From positions 1 through 64,000 of the forward strand of contig NZ_CVSW01000063.1 in the NCBI RefSeq assembly GCF_001180265.1: 64,000 bases of DNA, given 5' to 3'. Positions 54,839 through 63,221 of the stretch are shown piece after piece. Each line of letters starts with the position of its first letter. Within the stretch, counting starts at the first letter, position 1. The notes beneath the pieces were generated by a model that worked only from the letters and a program-made list of their open reading frames with translations, was not told the DNA's origin and did no database searches. The stretch comes from Prochlorococcus marinus. GTDB lineage: Bacteria > Cyanobacteriota > Cyanobacteriia > PCC-6307 > Cyanobiaceae. A program made the position numbers and the translations under genes.

Positions 54839-55063
54839 ATGAGGATTTACTTTAATAAGATTATCTTTAATACAGTATTCAACTTATTATTATTTTTGTT
54901 TTTATTTATAGGACTTCAGAATAGTACAAATAAAACAAAAATAAATCTATTTATTAATGAAACTATTAATTTACCAGTAGGTTTTAGTTTAGGAACAAGT
55001 TTTATACTAGGGTCTATTGCAGGAAGTTTTTTAAATTTTAATATTCTTAAGAAAAAGAACTAA
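54839..55063 (+). CDS. LapA-domain small membrane protein
   Basis: A 74-residue protein with two membrane helices: FNTVFNLLLFLFLFIGLQNS and VGFSLGTSFILGSIAGSFL, separated by a polar INLFINETINLPV stretch. This is the LapA (DUF1049) arrangement of small inner-membrane proteins, some of which act in lipopolysaccharide assembly. It starts directly after the rsmI stop with no gap, so translation is likely coupled. The C-terminal tail is Lys-rich. Confidence 0.8.
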   Translation: MRIYFNKIIFNTVFNLLLFLFLFIGLQNSTNKTKINLFINETINLPVGFSLGTSFILGSIAGSFLNFNILKKKN

Positions 55064-55067
55064 AAAA

Positions 55068-55670
55068 TTAAATTGTTATTAATTGTTCTTCGCTTACAAT
55101 TCTAGAAATTCCTCGAGCGAGTAAAAGTGGGGCTACTATCTTAAAAACATTTGTATTAGGTACCTTAATTACTTTTTTATCCTTATTACAATTTCTTTTA
55201 GCAACTTTAATGTCAAAATAAATTTGTATAGTTTTTCTATTCAAATCTTCTTCAGGTAGAAATTGCCAAGAAGGGAATTCTCGTAAAAACTTAGTTTCCA
55301 ATTCAATATTTTTATCTACAATCATGTATACAACTTGTGGAAAAACAATACTATCTAAAGGAACAGAAGACAAATCTTTTTGTTTCTCTTCATCAATTTG
55401 AAAATAAATTGGTTCTAATTCATAAAAATCATTCTGAAAATTATTTGATTCTTGATTTTTGATTACTGAATTATCACTCACAAATTTATTATCATTAAGC
55501 TCACCCTTAGCTAGTAATTTATATTCATTTTCATTGATATTTTTCCTAAGATACTTATTTATAGTTGCTTTTGTATAACCGTAAGATTTAACTAAATTAT
55601 TTATTTGAATTCCCGATTTAAAATCATTCACTAAGGATATTATTTCATTTTGAGTAATCTTTTTTGGCAC
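55068..55670 (-). CDS. Hypothetical protein with N-terminal helix-turn-helix-like region
   Basis: A 200-residue soluble protein. The first 45 residues (ITQNEIISLVNDFKSGIQIN, then LVKSYGYTKATINKYLRKN) look like a helix-turn-helix with the turn at SYGYTKATI. The rest is acidic in the middle and ends in a conserved-looking PNTNVFKIVAPLLLARGISR. I recognise no family; similar proteins occur in picocyanobacteria. It is convergent with the LapA-like gene and divergent from the GT39 gene after a 139-bp AT-rich gap. Confidence 0.6.
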   Translation of the reverse strand: MPKKITQNEIISLVNDFKSGIQINNLVKSYGYTKATINKYLRKNINENEYKLLAKGELNDNKFVSDNSVIKNQESNNFQNDFYELEPIYFQIDEEKQKDLSSVPLDSIVFPQVVYMIVDKNIELETKFLREFPSWQFLPEEDLNRKTIQIYFDIKVAKRNCNKDKKVIKVPNTNVFKIVAPLLLARGISRIVSEEQLITI

Positions 55671-55809
55671 TTCTTTAATCTTAAAGTAATTAGTATTTGA
55701 TTTACTATTTAAGAAATATTTTAATTTATAAATAATTTGAAGTAAAGTAAAAATAGGTTAAAAATATGTTTGAAATCAAATTATTTTCGACTTTTTGATA
55801 CTAAATATA

Positions 55810-57399
55810 ATGAAAAAATTTAAAGAAAATTTTCTAAAAACTATTAAAAGATTGATTTTTCCAAATCATTTTTTATATATAGTTTTAATTTGTTTTCCGC
55901 TATTAATTTATTTTGGAGAGAAAAGTTTCATAGCTTTTGATGAAGGATACTACGCATTGCAAGGGAAATGGGTTTTAGACTATAACAATTGGATTACACC
56001 TCAATGGTTTGAGCATGTTCAATTTGATAGAACTCCATTATTACCAGTTTTAATAGCTATCTCATATAAATTATTCGGAATTAGTTATTTTTCGGCGCAT
56101 TTACCAGTATTTATTTCCACATTAGTAGTTTTATATTTTACTTATAAAATACATGAATTTCTTATTGGGTATAAGTTACGATGGCTATCACCATTAATCC
56201 TAATAACAACTAGTTTATGGATAAATTACACTCATTTAGCGACTCAAGATATTTTATTAGTAGCGATAGAAATTTTTGGAATATATTTTTTAATTGAATC
56301 TTCAGAGGATGCCAACAGATTTAAAGTCATCTTAAGTTCAATTTGGATAGGTTTATCCTTTTTCTTAAAGACTTATATGGTAGTAATACCATTTATAGCT
56401 ATTTGTCCATATATTCTTATACACAAAAGAAATTTATTAACTAAAAAATATTTTTATTTAGGACTAATTTTAGGTTTTATTCCTGTAATTGTTTGGAGTA
56501 TATTATCTTTCAAAATATATGGTTTAGATTTCTTTTATGGAATAAACAACAAGGTTTTAAGCTTGTCAAAAAACAATACATTTAGCCAACCTTTTTATTA
56601 TTATTTGTGGAATTTACCAGTTTCATTTTTACCCTGGACACCATTTTGTTTTAATGGTTTGAGGTTAATAATGAAAAATTATAGTTCAAAAAAATTCTAT
56701 TTTTTATTTATTTATCCTTTGTTATTAGTTTTTTTATTAAGTCTATTTAGTACTAAAATTCCCTATTACTCATTACAAGCATTCCCATTTCTGGCTATTT
56801 CAACAAGTTATGGTCTTTTAGAATTTTCTTCTAATTTAAATTTGAAGAAAAAAAGAATTTTAAATAAAGTTTTATTTACAATTTTATTCATAATTATCGG
56901 AGGTTTTGTTTATTTTTTAATCAAAAAAAATAATATTCAAGAAGAAACAAATTTTTATATATTTATAAGTTTGCTTTCAATTATCGTTCTTATCTCCCCT
57001 CCATTGCTAATAAATATTTTTTCCCCGAGAAAATTGAGTTTATTTTCATTTTTGATAGGTCCTTACCTTACTACTCTTTTAGTAGTACAAACTGGCTTAC
57101 TAAGTAATAGGAGTCCCGCAATAAAAGTTGCTATCAATAATTTATATGATGCTGAATTAATTAGTGATAATGAAATATATGTCATTACACCAAAAGATAT
57201 TAGTGGGAAAGAATTATCAGAAATAATTAAAATAAATCTTTATTCAAAAAGTAAAATTAAAAGAGTTAATAACCCTAATGAAATCAAATCAAATCAACTT
57301 ATATGGGTAACCAATAATGATGTTAAAAAATTTGAAAATTTAACAACTAAATTTAAAAGCAAAAAAATCTCTGAGTGGGTTCTTACAGAAAAATTTTAA
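55810..57399 (+). CDS. Glycosyltransferase family 39-like membrane protein
   Basis: A 529-residue protein (from ATG 55810; TTG 55795 is also open) with about 11 membrane helices. SFIAFDEGYYALQGKWVLDY has the catalytic D-E pair of the ArnT/PMT group and FEHVQFDRTPLLPVLIAISY is the following block. The C-terminal domain (from about 430) is periplasmic. It is a second, paralogous ArnT-like enzyme (the other is at 38439-40244) and starts the surface-glycan region. Extremely Phe/Ile/Lys-rich with AT-rich codons. Confidence 0.85.
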   Translation: MKKFKENFLKTIKRLIFPNHFLYIVLICFPLLIYFGEKSFIAFDEGYYALQGKWVLDYNNWITPQWFEHVQFDRTPLLPVLIAISYKLFGISYFSAHLPVFISTLVVLYFTYKIHEFLIGYKLRWLSPLILITTSLWINYTHLATQDILLVAIEIFGIYFLIESSEDANRFKVILSSIWIGLSFFLKTYMVVIPFIAICPYILIHKRNLLTKKYFYLGLILGFIPVIVWSILSFKIYGLDFFYGINNKVLSLSKNNTFSQPFYYYLWNLPVSFLPWTPFCFNGLRLIMKNYSSKKFYFLFIYPLLLVFLLSLFSTKIPYYSLQAFPFLAISTSYGLLEFSSNLNLKKKRILNKVLFTILFIIIGGFVYFLIKKNNIQEETNFYIFISLLSIIVLISPPLLINIFSPRKLSLFSFLIGPYLTTLLVVQTGLLSNRSPAIKVAINNLYDAELISDNEIYVITPKDISGKELSEIIKINLYSKSKIKRVNNPNEIKSNQLIWVTNNDVKKFENLTTKFKSKKISEWVLTEKF

Positions 57400-57504
57400 T
57401 TTTCAAATTTCTTTATTAAACAATTTCTTTATTGTGTAAGTATTTCTAAAGGTAATTTAAGAGTTGAACAGATTTCTCCTTTAGATTAAAATTGAATCTA
57501 TTGA

Positions 57505-57578
<74 letters not shown>

Positions 57579-57705
57579 TTTAAAAAATTAAATTGAATTC
57601 AACTAAATTTGATAGAAAAGTGTGAATATTGATTATTTCCATTTATTAAATATATTTAGTTAATTTTTTAAGCCAAATAATTAATTAAAATTTTTTTAAT
57701 TATAA

Positions 57706-58551
57706 TTAAGTAATTTTAGCAACTATTCTCTCGAAGTCAGTTACTCTGAGTTCCTTCTCACCAAAAATTAAATTGCCTTTACCCTGAAATTTTTCCCACC
57801 ATTCTCTAGCAAAATCTTTTAGCTTAGTACCCTTGCCATTCCCAATATTCTCGACGAAAAAATTATCAGAATTATTTATTAACTTCTCATAAGCATGTAA
57901 AAGTTTTTTTGCAACATCTTTTACTTCTATGAAGTCTCTAATTTGATTTCCATGAGACATATGAAAATCTTTTCCACTTAATGCAGCTTTTCTTAAAGAG
58001 GGCCAAAATCTGTTCTCATTCTCTCCATCACCATATACTTGAAAAATTCTTTGATAAGAAACATTTATATTATTTAATCGGCAAAATTCCTTAATCATAT
58101 AAAAACTCATTACTTTTGATGATGGATAGGCACCTACAGGAATTAATGGAGCTGTTGGAGGAATAAATTTAAAAGCATTAGAACTTTCCCCATACTCAAA
58201 TGCAGTTCCAGCAATTAAAAATTTATCTATACCTAATAATGCACATTTTTGAAAAAATTTTAATGTATCAAGACAATTAATTTTGATATACGTTTCCAAC
58301 TTATCGTAGGGCGCATTAGGACAATGAGATGCTAAGTGGATAACACTTTCACAGTTTTCAAGAAATTCAGTTTTGATTTGACATAAAGAACAATTATTTA
58401 ACCAAATAAGATTTCTATGTAAGAATTTGTTCTGATTTCCAGTCGTTCTTGTGGGGGCAATCACAATATATCCTTTTTCTAACAATAATTTTGCTAATTG
58501 GGAGCCTATAAATCCTGATGCACCAGTCATAAATATTTTTTTATTTACCAT
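57706..58551 (-). CDS. NAD-dependent sugar epimerase/dehydratase
   Basis: A 281-residue extended SDR. GASGFIGSQLAKLLLEKG is the NAD-binding G-x2-G-x2-G motif and YPSSKVMSFYMI provides the catalytic Tyr and Lys (Y-x3-K); ESVIHLASHCPN and DFIEVKDVAKKLLHAYEK are typical of UDP/dTDP-sugar enzymes. Its C-terminus is somewhat short for the family. It sits in the glycan region between tRNA-Arg and the O-antigen ligase-like gene. The sugar is not predictable. Confidence 0.88.
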   Translation of the reverse strand: MVNKKIFMTGASGFIGSQLAKLLLEKGYIVIAPTRTTGNQNKFLHRNLIWLNNCSLCQIKTEFLENCESVIHLASHCPNAPYDKLETYIKINCLDTLKFFQKCALLGIDKFLIAGTAFEYGESSNAFKFIPPTAPLIPVGAYPSSKVMSFYMIKEFCRLNNINVSYQRIFQVYGDGENENRFWPSLRKAALSGKDFHMSHGNQIRDFIEVKDVAKKLLHAYEKLINNSDNFFVENIGNGKGTKLKDFAREWWEKFQGKGNLIFGEKELRVTDFERIVAKIT

Positions 58552-58738
58552 GGCAAATTTTAAATCTACAAATTTAAATAATATAAATAATTAAAAATAA
58601 AATGACAACACATAAATTTTTATTTATTCTCTCTAATCAATAGAAATCTATAATTTTGTAGTTAAAGTTAAGCAAAGTTAAAAAACTTATATGCTAAATT
58701 TAACTTAAGAATTTTATATTGCGTATTTATATTTATGT

Positions 58739-60016
58739 ATGTATATGAATTCTAAAAATTTATCTTCTTTTAAAAAAATTAATTATATTTCATTATCTTT
58801 TAAAATAGGTATATTCTTTTTAGTTTCAGCTCCTGCTATATCTACCATATTTTTAATATTCTCTTCAATAGGAGGTTTCATTCTTCAAAAGGGAAAAATC
58901 TTAAATGATAAGTTTAATATTTTTTTATTTTTTATTTCTTTATTAATTTTATTAGTTACTATCTATCAAACTTTTTTTGGGGAAATACCCTATGTAAGTT
59001 GGACCCATTCTTTGAGTTGGATTGGACTTTTTAATTGGATACCTTTATTTTTTTGTTACATTGGATTCCAACCATTTCTCAACTCAAAAGATTCTCGAAG
59101 AATTATTTCTTTAATATTCTTATTAGGTACAGTTCCTTTACTCATTAGTGGGTTACTCCAATATTTTTTTAAGATTTATGGACCTTTTGATGCACTCAAT
59201 GGTCTTGTTATTTGGTATTCAAGGCCTTTAGAACCTGATGAAGGGTTGACAGGATTATTTAATAATAGAAATTATGCTGGTGCCTGGTTAAGTATAATTA
59301 CCCCATTTTCAATAGCTTATTTATTAGAAAAAAGGGATATAAAAAAAAGAATAATATCTCTAATACCTTTATTAATTATATTATTAACGACTTTTCTCAC
59401 CTTCTCAAGGAGTGCCTGGCTAAATGCAGGTATAAGTTTATTATTATTAATTGGCAAGTCTTCCATTATATTTTTGATCTCGGTATGTTTTTTATTTTTT
59501 TTATTAAGTTTAAGTTGTTTTGGAAATTTAAATATTTTAAATATAAGTTCTTTATTTGATAGTTCTATATATTACAGATTTTGCTCCAAATTTTCTGAAT
59601 TCGGTTTTTCAAATTCCCACAGACTCATAATATTTGAAAATGCTCTAAAACTAATAAAAAGCAAACCTTTAATTGGTTATGGGGCATCATCATTTGCGAC
59701 TTTATATTTTATAAATACTGGAAGGAGTACAACGCACACTCATAACATACTGATGGATTTAGCCATAAATTATGGTTTGCCAGTCTCAATTTTAATTGGC
59801 TCTTTTGTAATCAAACTTATAATTGAAAGCTTTAGAGAAATTTATTTAAATAAACAAAAATTATTTTCTTTTTTTGATAAAGCTTGGTGGGCTTCCTGCT
59901 TCATTATGATGATTTCACATTTATATGATAATACTTACTATGACTTAAGAATAAGTATTTCTTGCTGGGTATTACTAGCTGGGCTAAGAAATATCATAAG
60001 AACTAAAAAAAAATAA
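58739..60016 (+). CDS. O-antigen ligase/polymerase-like membrane protein
   Basis: A 425-residue polytopic protein with about 11 helices. The Wzy_C/O-antigen ligase region is marked by FNNRNYAGAWLSIITPF and LTFSRSAWLNAGISLLLL in the first half and by GYGASSFATLYFINTGRSTT followed by HTHNILMDLAINYGLPV after the main periplasmic loop, the H and R positions typical of WaaL/Wzy. It could ligate O-chain to lipid A-core or polymerise repeat units; its neighbours kdsD-kdsC support a lipopolysaccharide role. Ligase versus polymerase cannot be decided. Confidence 0.85.
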   Translation: MYMNSKNLSSFKKINYISLSFKIGIFFLVSAPAISTIFLIFSSIGGFILQKGKILNDKFNIFLFFISLLILLVTIYQTFFGEIPYVSWTHSLSWIGLFNWIPLFFCYIGFQPFLNSKDSRRIISLIFLLGTVPLLISGLLQYFFKIYGPFDALNGLVIWYSRPLEPDEGLTGLFNNRNYAGAWLSIITPFSIAYLLEKRDIKKRIISLIPLLIILLTTFLTFSRSAWLNAGISLLLLIGKSSIIFLISVCFLFFLLSLSCFGNLNILNISSLFDSSIYYRFCSKFSEFGFSNSHRLIIFENALKLIKSKPLIGYGASSFATLYFINTGRSTTHTHNILMDLAINYGLPVSILIGSFVIKLIIESFREIYLNKQKLFSFFDKAWWASCFIMMISHLYDNTYYDLRISISCWVLLAGLRNIIRTKKK

Positions 60017-60096
60017 TTTATTAATTTTTTATAAATAGACTTTAGAAATACTCATTTAGTTATTATTTTAAATGTATGTGAAAATCAACTATAACT

Positions 60097-61089
60097 TTGT
60101 CTGCACTAACTAATTATTTACTGATTGAAGCTGAAGCCATAGCAAATACAGCAAAAAAGCTTGATGAAAGTGAAGTAGAGACTGCCTTCAAGATATTAAA
60201 AAGCTGTTTTAAAAATAAAGGCAAATTAATCACTTCTGGAGTTGGGAAAAGTGGTATAGTTGCTCGAAAAATAGCAGCAACATTCTCATCATTAGGTATA
60301 ACTGCAATATATTTAAATCCTCTTGACGCTCTCCATGGCGACTTAGGAATAGCAGCCCAAAATGACGTCGCAATACTCCTATCAAATAGTGGAGAAACAA
60401 AAGAAATAATTGAAATAATTCCTCATTTGAAGGCCAGAGAAATTAAATGTATAGGTATTATTGGAAGAAAAAATTCAAATATTTTTAAAGCATGCGATGT
60501 ATTTCTTGATAGCTCTGTTGACAGGGAGTCGTGCCCTTTAAATCTAGCCCCTACGACAAGTACATCAGTAGCTTTAGCTATCGGTGATGCTTTGGCAACT
60601 GTCTGGATAGAGAGAGAAAAAGTTTCTAGAAAAGACTTTGCCAATAATCATCCTGCAGGTAATTTAGGAAAACAATTAACACTGCAAGCCCAAGATCTAA
60701 TGATACCATCAACCTCAATAAAATTCTTAAACCCAGAAGAAGGTTTAATGCAGATAATAGAGTATTTGACTAAAGATGGAATGGGAGCATGTTGTGTCAG
60801 TAAAGATAATGAAACAAAAAAAATAATTGGTTTAATTACTGATGGTGATCTTAGGAGGGGACTTAAAAAACATCCCTCAAACGAATGGTCTAAACTTAGA
60901 GCAAAAGACTTGATGACGTGCGATCCAATAACCATCTCAAAAAAGACTTTAGCCATTGAGGCATTAAAACTTATGGAAAACAATCGGAAAAAAAGTATTG
61001 GGATTCTTCCTATTGTCAACAAAGATATGATTTGCCTTGGGTTATTAAGGTTGCATGATTTAATTCAGTCCGGATTAAGTAACTCTTAA
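60097..61089 (+). CDS. kdsD: Arabinose-5-phosphate isomerase
   Basis: A 330-residue KpsF/GutQ/KdsD enzyme converting ribulose-5-phosphate to arabinose-5-phosphate, the first step to Kdo. The SIS domain (about 20-190) has TSGVGKSGIVARKIAATFSS, LLSNSGETKEI and the catalytic-type FANNHPAGNLGK; two CBS domains follow (about 200-330). Starts at TTG 60097. kdsC begins directly after its stop, so the two are coupled. Both halves intact. Confidence 0.95.
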   Translation: MSALTNYLLIEAEAIANTAKKLDESEVETAFKILKSCFKNKGKLITSGVGKSGIVARKIAATFSSLGITAIYLNPLDALHGDLGIAAQNDVAILLSNSGETKEIIEIIPHLKAREIKCIGIIGRKNSNIFKACDVFLDSSVDRESCPLNLAPTTSTSVALAIGDALATVWIEREKVSRKDFANNHPAGNLGKQLTLQAQDLMIPSTSIKFLNPEEGLMQIIEYLTKDGMGACCVSKDNETKKIIGLITDGDLRRGLKKHPSNEWSKLRAKDLMTCDPITISKKTLAIEALKLMENNRKKSIGILPIVNKDMICLGLLRLHDLIQSGLSNS

Positions 61090-61635
61090 ATGTTTTTCAA
61101 ACTCAATTCAATTAAAAAAAAACTAAAGTCAATTAAACTTTTAGTGCTTGATGTAGATGGAGTTTTAACTGATGGAAAAATTTATATTAATTCTAATGGA
61201 GATGAAATCAAGAAGTTCAATGTTAAAGACGGCCTTGGAATAAAATTACTTCAAGAATCAAATATTGAAATTGCACTAGTAAGTGGAGGCAGCCCAAAAA
61301 GTGCGATTCACAGAGCAGATCAATTAAAAATCAAAAATTGTTTTTTTAACGTTAAGGATAAAAAGAATATTGTTTATAAATTAATTAAAATCATGAAATT
61401 AGAAAATCATCAAGTTTTATATGTTGGCGATGATCTAAATGATTTATGTGTCAAAAATATAGTTGGGATTTTTGCAACACCAAAAGACGCCACAAAAATT
61501 GTAAAAAATCAAGCAGACTTAGTACTTTCCAATAATGGAGGTGATGGAGCGATAAGAGAAATTGCTGAAATACTTTTAAAAGATAAGCAAAACTACAAGA
61601 AAATTTTGATTAATGGTTGGATAAATAAAAACTAA
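61090..61635 (+). CDS. kdsC: 3-deoxy-D-manno-octulosonate 8-phosphate phosphatase
   Basis: A 181-residue HAD-superfamily C0-type phosphatase that dephosphorylates Kdo-8-phosphate. KLLVLDVDGVLTDGKIYINS is HAD motif I (DxDG), FNVKDGLGIKLLQ and LVSGGSPKSAIHRADQLKI give motif II, and YVGDDLNDLCVKNIVG the metal-binding motif IV. It starts with ATG right after the kdsD stop (zero gap). Length and motifs are normal for KdsC, with no cap domain. Confidence 0.95.
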   Translation: MFFKLNSIKKKLKSIKLLVLDVDGVLTDGKIYINSNGDEIKKFNVKDGLGIKLLQESNIEIALVSGGSPKSAIHRADQLKIKNCFFNVKDKKNIVYKLIKIMKLENHQVLYVGDDLNDLCVKNIVGIFATPKDATKIVKNQADLVLSNNGGDGAIREIAEILLKDKQNYKKILINGWINKN

Positions 61636-61638
61636 AGG

Positions 61639-62400
61639 TTATTTATCCATAAAAATCTTTCTAGCATGAAACAATTGTTCTTTTGTATCGATAGAAATAA
61701 AATTGCCTTCAACTTCAAATCCATGAAATTTAATACCAGAATCGATCAACCTCAACTGCTCTAATTTTTCAAGTTTTTCTAGGTTTGATTCTGGTAAGGA
61801 CTCCCATCTCATCAAGATATCTCCCCTGTAACCATAAATCCCGACATGCCCCCAATATTGACATTTCCTTGACCAATTTTCCTTTTTTTCATCTCTAATA
61901 AAAGGTAGTGCCGATCTAGAAAAATAGATAATTTCTTTATTATTAGAAATGAGTGTTTTAACTAAATTTGGATTATGTATATCTTGATTATAAATTTTAT
62001 ATATTGGAGTAACTACTTCAGGAAGTCTATCTTTACTAGAAGAAAATTCAATTAATTTATCAATAATTTTGGGGTCAATAAAAGGTTGATCTCCTTGTAC
62101 ATTAATAATTAGAGTTTCTTCTGGAGATTTTTTGCCTAATAATTTTTCTATTATTGATGCGATTCTTGCACTACCAGAGCTACATTTCTTACTAGTAAGA
62201 AAACCATTAAATCCCCATTTTTCTGCTTTTTTCAAAAGACTTTCATCATCACAACAAAGGAAAAGATTATCTGATAATTTCGATAATGAACATTGTTCTA
62301 AGACTCTCTGGATCATTGGCTTGCCGCCAATATCACACAAAACTTTATTAGGTAATCTAGAAGATTCTAGCCTAGCAGGAACTGCAATAATAACGTACAT
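61639..62400 (-). CDS. kdsB: CMP-Kdo synthetase (3-deoxy-manno-octulosonate cytidylyltransferase)
   Basis: A 253-residue cytidylyltransferase that activates Kdo as CMP-Kdo. IIAVPARLESSRLPNKVLCD is the nucleotide-binding signature; LIINVQGDQPFIDPKIIDKL holds the metal Asp, and GIYGYRGDILMRWESLPES with LEKLEQLRLIDSGIKF are diagnostic C-terminal blocks. It is convergent with kdsC (3 bp between stops) and starts just after the glycosyltransferase gene at 62402-63109. Complete. Confidence 0.96.
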   Translation of the reverse strand: MYVIIAVPARLESSRLPNKVLCDIGGKPMIQRVLEQCSLSKLSDNLFLCCDDESLLKKAEKWGFNGFLTSKKCSSGSARIASIIEKLLGKKSPEETLIINVQGDQPFIDPKIIDKLIEFSSSKDRLPEVVTPIYKIYNQDIHNPNLVKTLISNNKEIIYFSRSALPFIRDEKKENWSRKCQYWGHVGIYGYRGDILMRWESLPESNLEKLEKLEQLRLIDSGIKFHGFEVEGNFISIDTKEQLFHARKIFMDK

Positions 62401-62401
62401 A

Positions 62402-63109
62402 TTAAAAATTCATCGCTTGCTCTCTTGCCAAAAACCACTCTTTATCAAGGGTTGAAAATTCTTGACCATTCTTAAACCAAGGACCACCTAAAGTCCAATG
62501 CACTAAAGAAAGTTGATCAACCTTTTCTTTTGATTCTGGGAGTTCTTGCACATCGACAAGGAAGTTCCAGCCAAATGAATCAATTTCTCCAATTTCATCT
62601 TCACTTTCCAACCATTTAAATTGATGCAATTCCAATCCTGAAGCCCTATTAACATAATCTACAGTTAATTTTCTGCATTTTTCACAATTAAATAACATTA
62701 ATGAACTCCAATTTTTTTTTGGGTATTTAGTCTGTATTTCTCCCAAAAACTTAGTTTTTGTTTTTGGAGAATGATCATGTTTAACGCAAAGTAACGATTT
62801 TTCAATATCCCTTAATGCCCATAATTTAGAAATATCAGCTCTACATAGCATGTCGCAGTCCATGAATAATGCCCAACCTTTATAGTCCATTAATCTAGGC
62901 ACAAGGAATCTTGTAAATGAAAAATCAGTACTTTGATTAATATCTCTTTTTCTGTAAAAAAGTTTCTGATTTTCTAGTTGCGATCGTACTAATGGAATTA
63001 TAGAAACTGGCATTGATGAATTTTGATAAATGCTATCAATTAAAGTATTTGTTGCAGCTCTCTCTCTGGAGTCATATCCAATAAAAACAGTAATCAAGTT
63101 ATCTTGCAT
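62402..63109 (-). CDS. Glycosyltransferase (GT8-like, DxD)
   Basis: A 235-residue GT-A-type transferase. ITVFIGYDSRERAATNTLID is the nucleotide-binding strand, GWALFMDCDMLCRADISKLW contains the metal-binding D-x-D, and SWNSSLML-like and DSFGWNFLVDVQ regions follow. ATG 63109 is taken over the open TTG 63115. The gene ends 1 bp before the kdsB start on the same strand. The pairing suggests addition of a sugar to Kdo-containing core or a surface glycan, by inference only. Confidence 0.8.
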   Translation of the reverse strand: MQDNLITVFIGYDSRERAATNTLIDSIYQNSSMPVSIIPLVRSQLENQKLFYRKRDINQSTDFSFTRFLVPRLMDYKGWALFMDCDMLCRADISKLWALRDIEKSLLCVKHDHSPKTKTKFLGEIQTKYPKKNWSSLMLFNCEKCRKLTVDYVNRASGLELHQFKWLESEDEIGEIDSFGWNFLVDVQELPESKEKVDQLSLVHWTLGGPWFKNGQEFSTLDKEWFLAREQAMNF

Positions 63110-63221
63110 ACGCAAATTTTATAAAATCTAAAATATTTTAAATATAAACATAATTATTAACCATAGCAAGAACAGATAATTAATTATAAAATAACAATTA
63201 TGCTTTAAAAAATATTTAATA

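Noticed and set aside
57640-57705. AT-only inverted repeats after the epimerase gene as terminator
   Set aside because: Arms consist only of A and T in a very AT-rich gap, expected by chance and with low stability.
62132-62455. A 107-codon plus-strand frame inside kdsB and its neighbour
   Set aside because: It lies antisense to kdsB, whose motifs are all intact, and has no family resemblance.
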